DNA of 51,328 bases from Bacillota bacterium (GTDB taxonomy: Bacteria > Bacillota > Dethiobacteria > DTU022): positions 1-51,328 of the forward strand of contig JAGYMW010000003.1 in the NCBI GenBank assembly GCA_018400435.1, written 5' to 3'. The position numbers were made by a program, and so were the translations under genes. The notes under the pieces are model-generated. The model had not been told where the DNA came from. It saw only the letters and a program-made list of their open reading frames with translations, and did not search any database. This document shows positions 41,920 to 51,081 of this stretch, in pieces; positions within the stretch are counted from its first letter, which is position 1, and every line of letters starts with the position of its first letter.

Positions 41920-44196
41920 GTGCAGGTAATTATGGCTAAAAGAGCCGGATTTTGTTCCGGAGTCAAACGGGCTGTAAACCGGCTGCTGGAAGAATCCGCC
42001 GGATTTGAAAAGGTAAATACACTTGGGCCGCTTGTTCATAACGACGATGTAGTTAATTACCTGAAACGTTATTCCATCGAAGTCATTGAGCAGCCGGAAG
42101 AGGCTGATGGAGCTTTTGTGGCAGTGCGCACTCACGGAGTTCCTCCGTCGATGCTCAGTAATTTAAAGGAGAGAGGCGCTGTTATTATTGATTTAACCTG
42201 TCCGCGTGTCAGTAAAGTTCAGCAAATCGCGGCAGGTCTTTTTAGCAGCGGGAAACAGGTTTTGATTTTTGGCAACCGGGATCATCCCGAGGTCAAGGGA
42301 CTTGTGGGGTGGGCAGGGGAAAAGGCAATTGTTGTTACCTCTACCGATGAGCTGGCGGATCTTACATTTGAACAATCGGTAGCCTTAATTGCTCAGACAA
42401 CTGCCGATCCAGGACAGTATGAAGAAATTAAGAAAGCTTTCAGGGAGAAGTTTCCCGAGGGGGAAGTTTTTCAAACCATATGCCCGGAAACAGGGCTCAG
42501 GCAGAAAGAAGTTGTCAATCTGGCACAAAGGGTCGAAGCGCTTATTGTTGTTGGAAGCAAGTCCAGCGCGAACACAAAAGCCCTTTTTGATTGCTGCCGG
42601 CAGTTAAAGCCATCCTGCCGGGTAACAAATGCAGGGGAGTTGGATTGGTCTTTTTTACAGGAGTTTAAAACGGTAGGGGTAACCGCCGGAGCTTCGACTC
42701 CCCCCTGGACGATTAAGGAGGTCGTGGAGAGTATGGAAAATGACAATTTGGATGTACAGCAGAATGAAGAGCAGTTTGATTTTGAGGGCGATGTCAAGGT
42801 GGCCCAGGTCGGCGAACAGGTCAGCGGAAAAGTGGCCCGGGTAACGGCGGAAGAGGTTTATGTCGATATTGGGGCCAAAACAGAAGCTATACTTCTCGCA
42901 GAAGAGGTGCATCTCGAGAAAGGTAAGGAACTTACAGAACTGTTTGCACCTGAAGACGACATCGAGGTGACCGTTCTGGAAACTGATGAGCAGGAAGGAA
43001 AGGTCATTGTTTCCCATAAAAGACTGGCCAGGGAAAAACGTCTGAAAGAAATAGAACAGGCTATGGCCGATGATCTGATCATGGAAGGCCGGGTTAAGCA
43101 GGTAGTGCAGGCCGGCATGGTTATCGATATTGGTGCAGGCGTGGAAGGTTTCATGCCCGGTTCCCTGGTCGATGTCCGCTTCATTCCTGATTTTCAGGAA
43201 TTTAAAGACGAGCAGATCCAATTTAAAGTCCTGGAGTTCGATCGTGATAAAGGTAAATTAATCCTCACGAGGAAAAAAATTATCGAAGAAGAAAATGCCA
43301 TTAAACGGGAAGATATCTTGCAATCACTGGAAGTAGGTTCAACGATCAAGGGTGTGGTTAAGCGGCTGACCAATTTCGGGGCTTTCGTGGATATAGGTGG
43401 TATTGACGGATTGGTTCATATTTCAGAGCTTTCATGGGAAAGGGTAGGTCATCCCAGTGAAGTGCTGAAGGTCGGCGATGAAATTGAAGTCAAGGTTCTC
43501 GAAGTAATACCGGAAAAGGAAAGAATTAGCCTCAGTATCAGAAAAACGCAGCCGGATCCGTGGACCATGGCTGTTCAGGAACTTGAAGGTGGACAGCTTA
43601 TTACCGGGAAGGTGACTCGCCTGGTAAATTTTGGGGCTTTTATTGAATTACGTCCCGGTGTTGAAGGATTGGCTCACATTTCTCAACTTGCTGATTATCA
43701 TGTTCAGCATCCATCTGAGATCTTAAAAGAAGGAGAAGAGGTTGAGGTAAAAATCCTTGAAATAAAACCAAAGGCCAAACGGATAAGCCTGAGTGTTAAA
43801 GAAGCCCGTGGTGTAACTGCTGCTTCCACAGAAGCTGCTGTAAATGGTGCAGAAAATGGACAGGTCACACTAGGTGATGTTTTTGGCGAAATGTTCGACA
43901 ATGAGGATTTCTCAAATACCAGGGAAACTGCAGAAGAAGAAGTGAAACAGGAGCCTTCAGACGAAGAGCCTGAAAAGGTGGAAAAAGATTCTTCGGAGAA
44001 TGAAGAGCAGATAGAAACTGCTGCCATAGAAGAAAAAGAAGCCCCTGTTGACGAAGATAATGGTATTGAAGAAACAGCCTCTGTCGAGGAAGAATCGGAA
44101 CAAGTTAAAGAAGAGCCGGCCGAAGAGCCACTAGTGAAAGAAAATGCTGAAACAGAAGAAGAAGAGGAAACTACAGAAGAAAGTGATCGAGAATAA
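41920..44196 (+). CDS. ispH: IspH fused to ribosomal protein S1
   Basis: Residues 1 to about 272 are 4-hydroxy-3-methylbut-2-enyl diphosphate reductase, the last MEP-pathway enzyme: cluster cysteines in GFCSGVKRAV, DLTCPRVSKVQ and TICPETGLRQ, plus the HPEVKGLVGW catalytic region. The rest carries four S1 RNA-binding domains (starts near residues 292, 388, 470 and 555; for example GVVKRLTNFGAFVDIGG) and a long acidic tail. Such IspH-S1 fusions are known in Clostridia. A full AAGGAGGT lies at 42715-42722, 10 nt before an in-frame ATG at 42733, exactly at the junction, so free S1 could also be made. GTG start. Confidence 0.94.
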   Translation: MQVIMAKRAGFCSGVKRAVNRLLEESAGFEKVNTLGPLVHNDDVVNYLKRYSIEVIEQPEEADGAFVAVRTHGVPPSMLSNLKERGAVIIDLTCPRVSKVQQIAAGLFSSGKQVLIFGNRDHPEVKGLVGWAGEKAIVVTSTDELADLTFEQSVALIAQTTADPGQYEEIKKAFREKFPEGEVFQTICPETGLRQKEVVNLAQRVEALIVVGSKSSANTKALFDCCRQLKPSCRVTNAGELDWSFLQEFKTVGVTAGASTPPWTIKEVVESMENDNLDVQQNEEQFDFEGDVKVAQVGEQVSGKVARVTAEEVYVDIGAKTEAILLAEEVHLEKGKELTELFAPEDDIEVTVLETDEQEGKVIVSHKRLAREKRLKEIEQAMADDLIMEGRVKQVVQAGMVIDIGAGVEGFMPGSLVDVRFIPDFQEFKDEQIQFKVLEFDRDKGKLILTRKKIIEEENAIKREDILQSLEVGSTIKGVVKRLTNFGAFVDIGGIDGLVHISELSWERVGHPSEVLKVGDEIEVKVLEVIPEKERISLSIRKTQPDPWTMAVQELEGGQLITGKVTRLVNFGAFIELRPGVEGLAHISQLADYHVQHPSEILKEGEEVEVKILEIKPKAKRISLSVKEARGVTAASTEAAVNGAENGQVTLGDVFGEMFDNEDFSNTRETAEEEVKQEPSDEEPEKVEKDSSENEEQIETAAIEEKEAPVDEDNGIEETASVEEESEQVKEEPAEEPLVKENAETEEEEETTEESDRE

Positions 44197-45258
44197 ATGT
44201 CGGGCGCCTGGCGAAAAGACGAACATTTATTTTTCAGCCTGAGCAGGTCCCCAGGGAGGGCAGATTTTAAAGATATATCATTTGTCCACAACTGCCTTCC
44301 GGACATTGACCTTGCTGATGTCAGTATTGAAACGAGTATGCTGGGGCGAACGTTCCGTTCGCCTTTATTTTTTAATGCCCTCACCGGTGGTACGAGGCAA
44401 TCGAAAATCATAAATGCTAAACTGGCTGCAGCAGCGCGAAAGATGGATTTGCCGATGGCAGTTGGTTCACAGATGACTGCCCTGCATAACCGCGGGCGAG
44501 AAGAAAGCTTTCGCATTGTTCGATGTATTAATCCGCGTGGTTTTGTGATGGCCAATATAGGTTCATATGCCGATCCACAAATGGCGGAGCGAGCGGTAAA
44601 AATGATCAGGGCTGATGCACTGCAGATTCATCTTAATACTCCGCAGGAACTGGCAATGGCCGAAGGCGATCGGCAATTCAGGGGAACGATGGAAAGAATA
44701 AAACAGATTGTTTCCGTCAGCTCGAAACCGGTGATTGTCAAAGAAGTAGGGTTTGGTATAGCCCGGGAAGAAGCGGAAATGCTTATCCAGTCAGGGGTCA
44801 GGGCTATTGATGTTGGAGGAAGAGGTGGTACAAATTTTCTGGTTATAGAAAGCATGCGAGCGGGGAAACACCTTTCCGCCGGGATCGCCGGCTGGGGTAT
44901 CAATACGGCGATTAGTATTGTCGAAACTAATGCCGTTTCAAGGAAAGGGATCGACATAATGGCAACCGGTGGTCTGCACAATGCTCTTGATATAGCCAAA
45001 GCTATTTCGCTCGGGGCTTCAGCGATCGGTATAGCTGCTTATCCACTGCATTTGATGTTAAAAAAAGGATTTAATACCCTCATAAACTGGATCGCAGATG
45101 TAGAAAAAGAGTTGCGCATAGTCATGCTAATGACAGGTGCTTCTTCTCTTGTTGATTTACGAACAGTACCCCTGGTGATAACCGGTAAAACAGCGGAGTG
45201 GATGAAGCGCCGAGATATAGATCCGGATCTGTTTGCCCGAAGACAAAAATGCAGATAA
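44197..45258 (+). CDS. fni: Isopentenyl-diphosphate delta-isomerase, type 2
   Basis: An FMN-dependent enzyme interconverting IPP and DMAPP, unrelated to the type 1 isomerase. Motifs: FFNALTGGTRQSKIINAKLA, MAVGSQMTAL, VIVKEVGFGIAREEAEML, the FMN site GRGGTNFLVIE, ATGGLHNALDIAKAISLGAS and AIGIA. 353 residues. ATG is immediately after the IspH-S1 stop with no gap, suggesting translational coupling. This makes functional sense, as IspH produces the IPP/DMAPP mixture. Confidence 0.93.
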   Translation: MSGAWRKDEHLFFSLSRSPGRADFKDISFVHNCLPDIDLADVSIETSMLGRTFRSPLFFNALTGGTRQSKIINAKLAAAARKMDLPMAVGSQMTALHNRGREESFRIVRCINPRGFVMANIGSYADPQMAERAVKMIRADALQIHLNTPQELAMAEGDRQFRGTMERIKQIVSVSSKPVIVKEVGFGIAREEAEMLIQSGVRAIDVGGRGGTNFLVIESMRAGKHLSAGIAGWGINTAISIVETNAVSRKGIDIMATGGLHNALDIAKAISLGASAIGIAAYPLHLMLKKGFNTLINWIADVEKELRIVMLMTGASSLVDLRTVPLVITGKTAEWMKRRDIDPDLFARRQKCR

Positions 45259-45276
45259 CGATGGAATGATGATCTT

Positions 45277-46629
45277 ATGAAGAGAGAAAAAGAATTTTTA
45301 ATTGAAGATGTCAAATCTGGCTCACCGGCCGATTTGGCCGGCATTAGAGCCGGCTGGAAACTGCTGTGTATGGATGGAAAGCAAATCGGGGATATTCTTG
45401 ATTTCAGGATCATGGAATCGGATACACGTGTTAATCTGCTGTTAATCGATGAACGGGGCCGGTTAAGAAAAAAGACGATTGCAAAGAAGGTAGATGAACA
45501 ACTGGGGATGCAGTTTAATCCGCCGACCATGGCCAGGATGAAGTACTGCAGCAACAAATGCCTGTTCTGTTTCATTGATCAAAATCCTCCCGGATTAAGG
45601 CCACCCCTGTATATAAAGGATGACGATTACAGGCTCTCGTTCCTTTACGGTAATTTTGTAACTTTAAATAGGCTTACCGAAGAGGAGTTGAAGCGGATTG
45701 TTAAGATGCGGCTCAGCCCGCTTTATGTTTCAGTCCACAGCACAAATCCCGGACTGAGGCAAAAACTCTTCGGTAATGAACGGGCTGAACGCGGTATGCA
45801 GAACCTGAGAAAGCTGGTCAGGGCCGGGATACGTATCCATGCCCAGATAGTGCTGTGTCCCGGCATAAATACGGGCCCTGAAATGAAGAATACGATCCGG
45901 GATCTTTATAAAATGGGAACCAATATATTGAGTATTGCCCTTGTCCCGGTGGGATTGACGAAACACAGGCAGGGTTTACCCGATTTGAGACTTTTTACAA
46001 CAGCTGAAGCTGATGCTCTGATTGCGAAAGTGGAAAAACTGCAGAACTACTTTCTTTCCCGGCGGGGGACCAGGCTGCTTTATGCCGCAGATGAATTCTA
46101 CGTGCTCTCCGGCAGAGATATTCCTGTTGCTGATGATTACGAGAATTACCCGCAGCTTGAAAACGGGATTGGATTGCTGAGAATATTCCTCGATGAATTG
46201 CAAAAAATTGAGGGTGTTGCCGGTGAAAAGGATCCCAGGCTAAATATTTCCCTGGTCACAGGATTGGCTGCTGAATATTATATTAGAAAACTGGTTGCAG
46301 TTTTAGAAGCGGGCAGCCAAAATTTAAGGTGCAAAGTTTTTATAATCAAAAACAGATATTTTGGGCCGGAGGTAAACGTTGCCGGTCTTTTGACCGGTTC
46401 AGATTTAATCAGGGAGTTGGAGAATAAGGAACTGGGTGACCTCCTAATTGTTCCCGCAACAGCTGTGAACAAAAAGAATGCTCTTTTCCTGGATGGTTTA
46501 AGCTTGCAGGATCTTGCAAAAAAGGTTGGGGCGCCGGTTTATATTGCAGGCGGGCCACTTGAGGCCTTGGCATTGCTTGAAAAAATAAGGGATGGCAATA
46601 TTGTTTTGCAGGGAGGTATGAAGCAGTGA
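45277..46629 (+). CDS. DUF512 radical SAM-like Fe-S protein with PDZ start
   Basis: A 450-residue protein conserved next to der in Clostridia. The N-terminus is PDZ-like (VKSGSPADLAGIRAGWKLL), then a cysteine cluster CSNKCLFCFIDQNPPGLR (about residues 89-106) similar to radical SAM triads, followed by SFLYGNFVTLNRL, a TIM-barrel-like region and the DUF512 domain (NISLVTGLAAEYYI, LLIVPATAVN). No catalytic reaction has been assigned to the family that I know of. GTP-binding Der starts 4 bp before its stop, so the two are co-translated. Confidence 0.87.
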   Translation: MKREKEFLIEDVKSGSPADLAGIRAGWKLLCMDGKQIGDILDFRIMESDTRVNLLLIDERGRLRKKTIAKKVDEQLGMQFNPPTMARMKYCSNKCLFCFIDQNPPGLRPPLYIKDDDYRLSFLYGNFVTLNRLTEEELKRIVKMRLSPLYVSVHSTNPGLRQKLFGNERAERGMQNLRKLVRAGIRIHAQIVLCPGINTGPEMKNTIRDLYKMGTNILSIALVPVGLTKHRQGLPDLRLFTTAEADALIAKVEKLQNYFLSRRGTRLLYAADEFYVLSGRDIPVADDYENYPQLENGIGLLRIFLDELQKIEGVAGEKDPRLNISLVTGLAAEYYIRKLVAVLEAGSQNLRCKVFIIKNRYFGPEVNVAGLLTGSDLIRELENKELGDLLIVPATAVNKKNALFLDGLSLQDLAKKVGAPVYIAGGPLEALALLEKIRDGNIVLQGGMKQ

Positions 46630-47957
46630 ATAAAAATGTTGTAGCCATAGTCGGTCGACCCAATGTAGGGAAATCGACACTTTTTAACCGCCTTACTGCT
46701 GCCAGGACAGCCATTGAGGAGAAAGTGCCGGGTGTGACGAGAGATAGGCTCTATGGAATTGCCGAATGGGAAGGACGAAACCTGGTCATTATCGATACGG
46801 GGGGGCTGACTTTCGGTGATGAAGACAGGATCGGCGAACTGGTGCGCCGGCAGGTTGGATTGGCTGTTGAAGAAGCGGTTCTGATCATATTCCTGCTTGA
46901 CGGACGGGAAGGTCCTACAGCACTTGATGAAGAGATTGCCGCCCTGCTCAGAAAGAGTGGAAAAGCTGTCTTAGCTGTCATCAATAAAGTAGATCATCAT
47001 CATATGGACGAAGAAAAATATAATTTCTACGGACTCGGATTTGATCAGCCGCTGCCCATATCTGCTGCTCATGGCCGGGGAACCGGCGATCTGCTTACTG
47101 AAATTATCAGACTGTTGCCATACGGTGCAGGCTTTGAAGAAATTTATCCCGAAAATACACTTAAAGCGGCAGTAATCGGACGCCCCAATGTGGGTAAATC
47201 GTCGCTGATTAATGCTATTCTGGGAGAGGAAAGAGTAATTGTCAGCCAGGATCCCGGGACAACAAGAGATGCTATTGATACAGACTTTATTTTTGATCAG
47301 CAGCCCTGTGTGCTGATCGATACGGCTGGCATAAGGAGAAAAAGCAGGGTAAAAGATTCCGTCGAGTATTACAGTGTACTCCGTTCTTTAAAGGCTGTCC
47401 AGCGTGCTGATCTGGCTTTACTGCTTCTTGATGCCAAAGAAGGGATAACGGAGCAGGACCAGCGTCTGGCCGGTTATGTTGACCAGGCAGGTCGAGGCTT
47501 AATCCTGGTGGTGAACAAGTGGGATCTGCAGAAAGGGGAAGAGAAGGCCCGTTCCACATTTCTCGAGCAGGTCAAGCAATTATTAAGCTTTGTTCCCTAT
47601 GCACCGGTCTGTTTTGTTTCCGCGCTAACGGGATGGCGCCTTCCCAGCCTTTTTCCGGCAATGATGGAAACATGGCAGGAACAGCATAAAAGGGTGACCA
47701 CAGCCCTTCTGAATGAACTTCTTGCTGATGCCCTGGCTGTTAATCCGCCTTCTCAGGTCAAAGGGAAAAGGGTGAAACTATTTTATGTTACACAACCTTC
47801 GGTTAAACCGCCGACCTTCGTTTTCTTCACCAATGAACCGGAACTGGTTCATTTTTCCTACAGACGTTATCTCGAAAACAGGCTGCGTTACGCCTTTAAT
47901 TTTACAGGCACTCCCATTGTGCTGAAATTTAAAAAGAGGAAGCGGAAAGGAGAATGA
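46626..47957 (+). CDS. der: Ribosome assembly GTPase Der (EngA)
   Basis: Double-GTPase factor for 50S maturation. Two G domains, each with all motifs: [22 protein letters not shown] in the first; [14 protein letters not shown] (about residue 182), DTAG, NKWD in the second. A C-terminal KH-like domain follows ([20 protein letters not shown]). 443 residues. GTG start with GGGAGG 8 nt upstream, overlapping the DUF512 gene by 4 bp. Confidence 0.97.
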   Translation: MNKNVVAIVGRPNVGKSTLFNRLTAARTAIEEKVPGVTRDRLYGIAEWEGRNLVIIDTGGLTFGDEDRIGELVRRQVGLAVEEAVLIIFLLDGREGPTALDEEIAALLRKSGKAVLAVINKVDHHHMDEEKYNFYGLGFDQPLPISAAHGRGTGDLLTEIIRLLPYGAGFEEIYPENTLKAAVIGRPNVGKSSLINAILGEERVIVSQDPGTTRDAIDTDFIFDQQPCVLIDTAGIRRKSRVKDSVEYYSVLRSLKAVQRADLALLLLDAKEGITEQDQRLAGYVDQAGRGLILVVNKWDLQKGEEKARSTFLEQVKQLLSFVPYAPVCFVSALTGWRLPSLFPAMMETWQEQHKRVTTALLNELLADALAVNPPSQVKGKRVKLFYVTQPSVKPPTFVFFTNEPELVHFSYRRYLENRLRYAFNFTGTPIVLKFKKRKRKGE

Positions 47958-47960
47958 TCT

Positions 47961-48554
47961 ATGGAAATCCTTATTTTAATTGCCGCTTATCTGATTGGTT
48001 CAATCCCCTTCGGTTATATTTTGACAAAAATGTTTTTGAAAACAGACATTCGCAAACATGGCAGCGGTAATATCGGGGCAACGAATGTTTTACGGGTATT
48101 GGGGTGGAAGGTAGCCTTGCCGGTTTTCATACTCGATTTTGCCAAGGGTTTGCTGGTAGTGATCCTGGCCAGAGCAGTAACCGATATTCCAGTCATCTGG
48201 CTTGCCGCCGGATTGCTGGCTATGATCGGCCATAGTTTTCCCATCTTTCTTTCTTTCCGAGGCGGTAAAGCCGCGGCCACGGGAATCGGTGTGGTTGCCG
48301 CTTTGTCGGGATGGGTGACCCTGCTGCTGCTGGTCATTGCCGTCCTGGTGGTGTTTATTACCCGCTATGTTTCACTGGGCTCAATAATTGGTTCGCTAAC
48401 TGTCCCGCTTTTGTTCTGGTTTTTCGGTTACGATGCTAATTATATAATTTTTGGTATTTGCATGGCCCTGCTGGTGATCGTCCGTCACCACCAGAATATC
48501 GGCAGGCTGCTCAGAGGGACCGAATCAAAGCTTGGTCAGAAAGCGGCTGTGTGA
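47961..48554 (+). CDS. plsY: Acyl-phosphate:glycerol-3-phosphate acyltransferase
   Basis: PlsY makes lysophosphatidic acid from acyl-phosphate in Gram-positive bacteria. Three membrane-protein motifs are clear: GSGNIGATNVLR (about residues 34-45), GHSFPIFLSFRGGKAAATG and RHHQNIGRLLRGTE. The second motif has Ala where GGKG is usual. Five hydrophobic segments, 197 residues. 3 bp after der, ATG start. A second, more divergent copy lies nearby on the opposite strand. Confidence 0.95.
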   Translation: MEILILIAAYLIGSIPFGYILTKMFLKTDIRKHGSGNIGATNVLRVLGWKVALPVFILDFAKGLLVVILARAVTDIPVIWLAAGLLAMIGHSFPIFLSFRGGKAAATGIGVVAALSGWVTLLLLVIAVLVVFITRYVSLGSIIGSLTVPLLFWFFGYDANYIIFGICMALLVIVRHHQNIGRLLRGTESKLGQKAAV

Positions 48555-48573
48555 CGCTAAGGAGGTGCAAGAC

Positions 48574-49767
48574 ATGATCAGAAAAGAGCTGTTGGAGCTG
48601 TTGTTCGAAGCGGCGAGTATTCAGCGATGGAATGATCACATCAGACCGGAGCATTTTACAGAGCTGGACAAACAGGCTCACAAGATGTTTTATGCTTTTG
48701 TTCTGGCCAAAATAGAAGAAGCTGACCGGGGTGCAAAGGTAGACTGGCAGCTATTGATTGAAGGTAGCATATTTGAATTTTTACAGCGGATTGTGATCAC
48801 CGATATAAAACCGCCTATATACTATCGATTAATGGCAGAAAAGGGTGAACAGTTGAATCGCTGGGTTTTAGATCAGCTGCAGGATAAAATATGCGATCTG
48901 AGCGGCAGCATGAAACAAAAAATGGAAGAATACTTTTTTTCGAGCGGCTCAAAAAGATTGGAAAGAAGAATTCTCAAAGCAGCCCATTATCTGGCTACGA
49001 ACTGGGAATTTAAAATCATCTACCGTCTCAACGAGGGGCTCTATGGCCTTGAAGAGACCAGGGCGGTCATAGCCAACCAGATAGAAGAACATTATGATCT
49101 GGCCGGAGTCCAGAAACTGACCCTTGGTAAGAAGACCAGCAATTTTCTTGATCTTGTGGGGCAGCTTAGGTTCCAACTGCGCTGGGCCCAATCGCCGCGA
49201 GTGCCGAAGACATCGGTTATGGGGCATATGCTGATTGTGGCCATGATGGCCTATTTCTGTTCCCTGGAAGTGGAAGCCTGTCCAAAGAGAGTATACAATA
49301 ATTATTTTGCCGGTTTGTTTCATGACCTGCCTGAAGTCCTGACCAGGGATATTGTGTCGCCGGTCAAGAGATCTGTCGCCGGGCTGGAAGAAATTATTAA
49401 AGATATAGAAAACAGGCAGCTTGAAGAAAGAATTTTCCCTCTGTTACCCTCCAGTTGGCATCAGGAACTGAAGTTTTTCACCGACAACGAATTTGCCAGT
49501 AAAATAGTGGAAAATAATAAAATGCGGATCGTTACTTCGGAAGATATAAACGAATGTTATAACAGCGATTCATTTTCGCCCCTGGATGGAGAAATTATCC
49601 GGGCTTGCGATCACCTGGCGGCCTACATTGAAACTTTTCTTTCTATCTCGCATGGCATAAAATCAAACCACCTTGAGGAGGGGAACCGCCAGCTGTACAG
49701 CCGTTATAACAGCAGCATCGTTGCAGGAATCAATTTCGGCCAGCTGTTCAGCTATTTTAAAATTTAA
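48574..49767 (+). CDS. HD-domain protein, putative phosphohydrolase
   Basis: A 397-residue protein of which about residues 5-330 resemble HD hydrolases of the YfbR/YqeK-like superfamily. The likely metal residues are His in MGHMLIVAMMAYF, the HD pair in GLFHDLPEVLTRDIV, and a later Asp in RACDHLAAY. YfbR-type enzymes are 5'-nucleotidases, but this protein is twice as long and the substrate cannot be inferred. ATG has AAGGAGGTG 6 nt upstream, a near-perfect binding site. It follows plsY by 19 bp, where gpsA and spoIVA often occur in spore formers. Confidence 0.8.
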   Translation: MIRKELLELLFEAASIQRWNDHIRPEHFTELDKQAHKMFYAFVLAKIEEADRGAKVDWQLLIEGSIFEFLQRIVITDIKPPIYYRLMAEKGEQLNRWVLDQLQDKICDLSGSMKQKMEEYFFSSGSKRLERRILKAAHYLATNWEFKIIYRLNEGLYGLEETRAVIANQIEEHYDLAGVQKLTLGKKTSNFLDLVGQLRFQLRWAQSPRVPKTSVMGHMLIVAMMAYFCSLEVEACPKRVYNNYFAGLFHDLPEVLTRDIVSPVKRSVAGLEEIIKDIENRQLEERIFPLLPSSWHQELKFFTDNEFASKIVENNKMRIVTSEDINECYNSDSFSPLDGEIIRACDHLAAYIETFLSISHGIKSNHLEEGNRQLYSRYNSSIVAGINFGQLFSYFKI

Positions 49768-49837
49768 AGAGGAAGACGGTTTTAGAGGATACAAAAATTT
49801 TAACTATTCGGCCTTATGAATTTTCGTTAAAGCAAAG

Positions 49838-49935
49838 CCTTGCCAAGGGGATGGTTCGAGCGTCATCGCAGCGAAGCGGAGGTCCGAAGGGAAGACGATG
49901 GAGCTGTCACCCTGGCACGGCAGTCCATGTCTGAG
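49838..49935. other. GC-rich unassigned block in an AT-rich gap
   Basis: The gap 49768-49977 lies between the HD gene and the convergent plsY copy. Its centre is GC-rich, unlike the flanks, with self-complementary pieces (TCATCG about 49864 and CGATGG about 49898) and repeated GCGAAGCGGAGG-like purine stretches. No reading frame has both a start and a binding site. It may be an intergenic repeat, terminator or gene remnant. I cannot assign it. Confidence 0.35.
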
Positions 49936-49977
49936 AAGTTACAAAATATTTATGATTCATGCCGAACATTTAAAAAT

Positions 49978-50559
49978 TTAAAGCAGTTTGCGGCGACCGA
50001 TTCGATAAGCTCTGAAATCAGGCAAATGTTTTAAGGCAATAACAAGGGCTGCTGCCGCTCCGAAAATCACCCAGGGAGGTTCCCCATTTAAAAATATAAA
50101 AATTATGGGAAGACAGAGGGCAGCATATCCGAAAGCGGTGTTGGTGTCGCGCAGAAGAAAGGTTAGAAGAAGGGCAATAACGATAGCCCAGAGGAGAACG
50201 AATGGGAAAAGGACAATAAGCACGCCAAAAGTTGTTGCCAGTCCCTTGCCGCCTTTAAAACCGATGTAAATGCTGAAATTATGGCCGAAAATGACCAGTA
50301 AAGAACACAATGCCAGCAGGTATGAGCTATCTGAAAATGAACGGACAAGTAACACAACCAGGATGCCTTTACCGACATCGCCAAGGCCGGTTAATAAACC
50401 CGGGAGCAGGCCGGCGGTGCGCAGGGTATTTATCCCACCGACATTACCTGAACCTGTCTTTCGGATATCCACTTTTTTAAAAGTCATGGTCAATATGTAC
50501 GCAGTGGGGCAAGAGCCAATCAGGTAGGAAAGGACAGGTAAAATAAAATTTAATGTCAT
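49978..50559 (-). CDS. Divergent PlsY-family protein
   Basis: A 193-residue membrane protein with the PlsY fold: GSGNVGGINTLR (first motif, GATN changed to GGIN) and GHNFSIYIGFKGGKGLATTFG (second motif, well kept). The third motif, normally HxxNIxRL, is replaced by LKHLPDFRAYRIG, so part of the active site is altered. AAAGGAG precedes the ATG. It runs opposite to the main genes and is not in an operon. It could be a paralogue with a different acceptor or a regulatory copy. The canonical PlsY is at 47961. Confidence 0.85.
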   Translation of the reverse strand: MTLNFILPVLSYLIGSCPTAYILTMTFKKVDIRKTGSGNVGGINTLRTAGLLPGLLTGLGDVGKGILVVLLVRSFSDSSYLLALCSLLVIFGHNFSIYIGFKGGKGLATTFGVLIVLFPFVLLWAIVIALLLTFLLRDTNTAFGYAALCLPIIFIFLNGEPPWVIFGAAAALVIALKHLPDFRAYRIGRRKLL

Positions 50560-50815
50560 AGCCTGTTTTCTCCTTTGTGTAAAATATCCTCTGTAAGCAT
50601 AACAGAAAAATGATTTATATAAAATGAATTGATTGCTTTTAATTTATAATTATATGCAATTTTGACGGATGGTCGGAAGAGAGTATATCTAAAAGTAGAA
50701 GGAGTATATATCTGGTGCGTAAATTCCCAGGTTAAAAGCTACATCATTGTCCACTGTAGAACTTACTTTGGGATTTTAATTACATTTGGTGTAGTAAATA
50801 CAGCCGATTGTCTGT

Positions 50816-50844
50816 TTGACATTTCAATGGGCTTGCTTTAAAAT
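50816..50844 (+). promoter_or_regulatory. Sigma-A promoter of tRNA-Pro
   Basis: TTGACA (50816-50821) and TAAAAT (50839-50844) are 17 bp apart, 36 bp upstream of the tRNA. The rest of the gap from 50560 to 50815 is AT-rich with no gene that I can support. Confidence 0.78.
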
Positions 50845-50880
50845 GATTTAGGGATTGCATAAAAAATATTGGTTTATTAT

Positions 50881-50957
50881 CGGGGCGTGGCGCAGTTTGG
50901 TAGCGCGCTTGACTGGGGGTCAAGAGGTCGCTGGTTCAAATCCAGTCGCTCCGACCA
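50881..50957 (+). tRNA. tRNA-Pro (anticodon GGG)
   Basis: A complete 77-nt cloverleaf. The acceptor arm is CGGGGCG with CGCTCCG (one G-U), the D arm contains GGCGCAGTTTGGTAGCGCG, and the anticodon stem CTTGA/TCAAG holds loop CTGGGGG, so the anticodon is GGG. The T arm is GCTGG/CCAGT with TTCAAAT. The 3' CCA is encoded (50955-50957). It reads CCC and CCU. Confidence 0.96.
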
Positions 50958-50965
50958 CGATGAAC

Positions 50966-51008
50966 AAAGGGTTTTTCGGGAGTCAAAGGTCTCGAAAAAC
51001 CCTTTAAT
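50966..51008 (+). terminator. Terminator of tRNA-Pro
   Basis: A 13-bp perfect stem, AAAGGGTTTTTCG (50966-50978) with CGAAAAACCCTTT (50993-51005), loop 14 nt, ending in TTTAATAT. It begins 8 bp after the tRNA. The T-run is inside the stem's last bases, so it is moderately strong. Confidence 0.75.
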
Positions 51009-51081
51009 ATAGGCTAAATAAAACTCCGGTACAACTTCATAGATGAATTTTAATATTAGTATTATTGTAAATAACTGACCT

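Noticed and set aside
43704-44555. 283-residue Ser-rich minus-strand frame opposite the S1 tail and fni start
   Set aside because: Same cause: the Glu-rich S1 tail produces a Ser-rich antisense frame without binding site or recognisable domain.
49840-50034. 64-residue open frame overlapping the 3' end of the minus-strand plsY
   Set aside because: No ribosome binding site, composition changes along the frame, and it runs antisense into a convincing gene.
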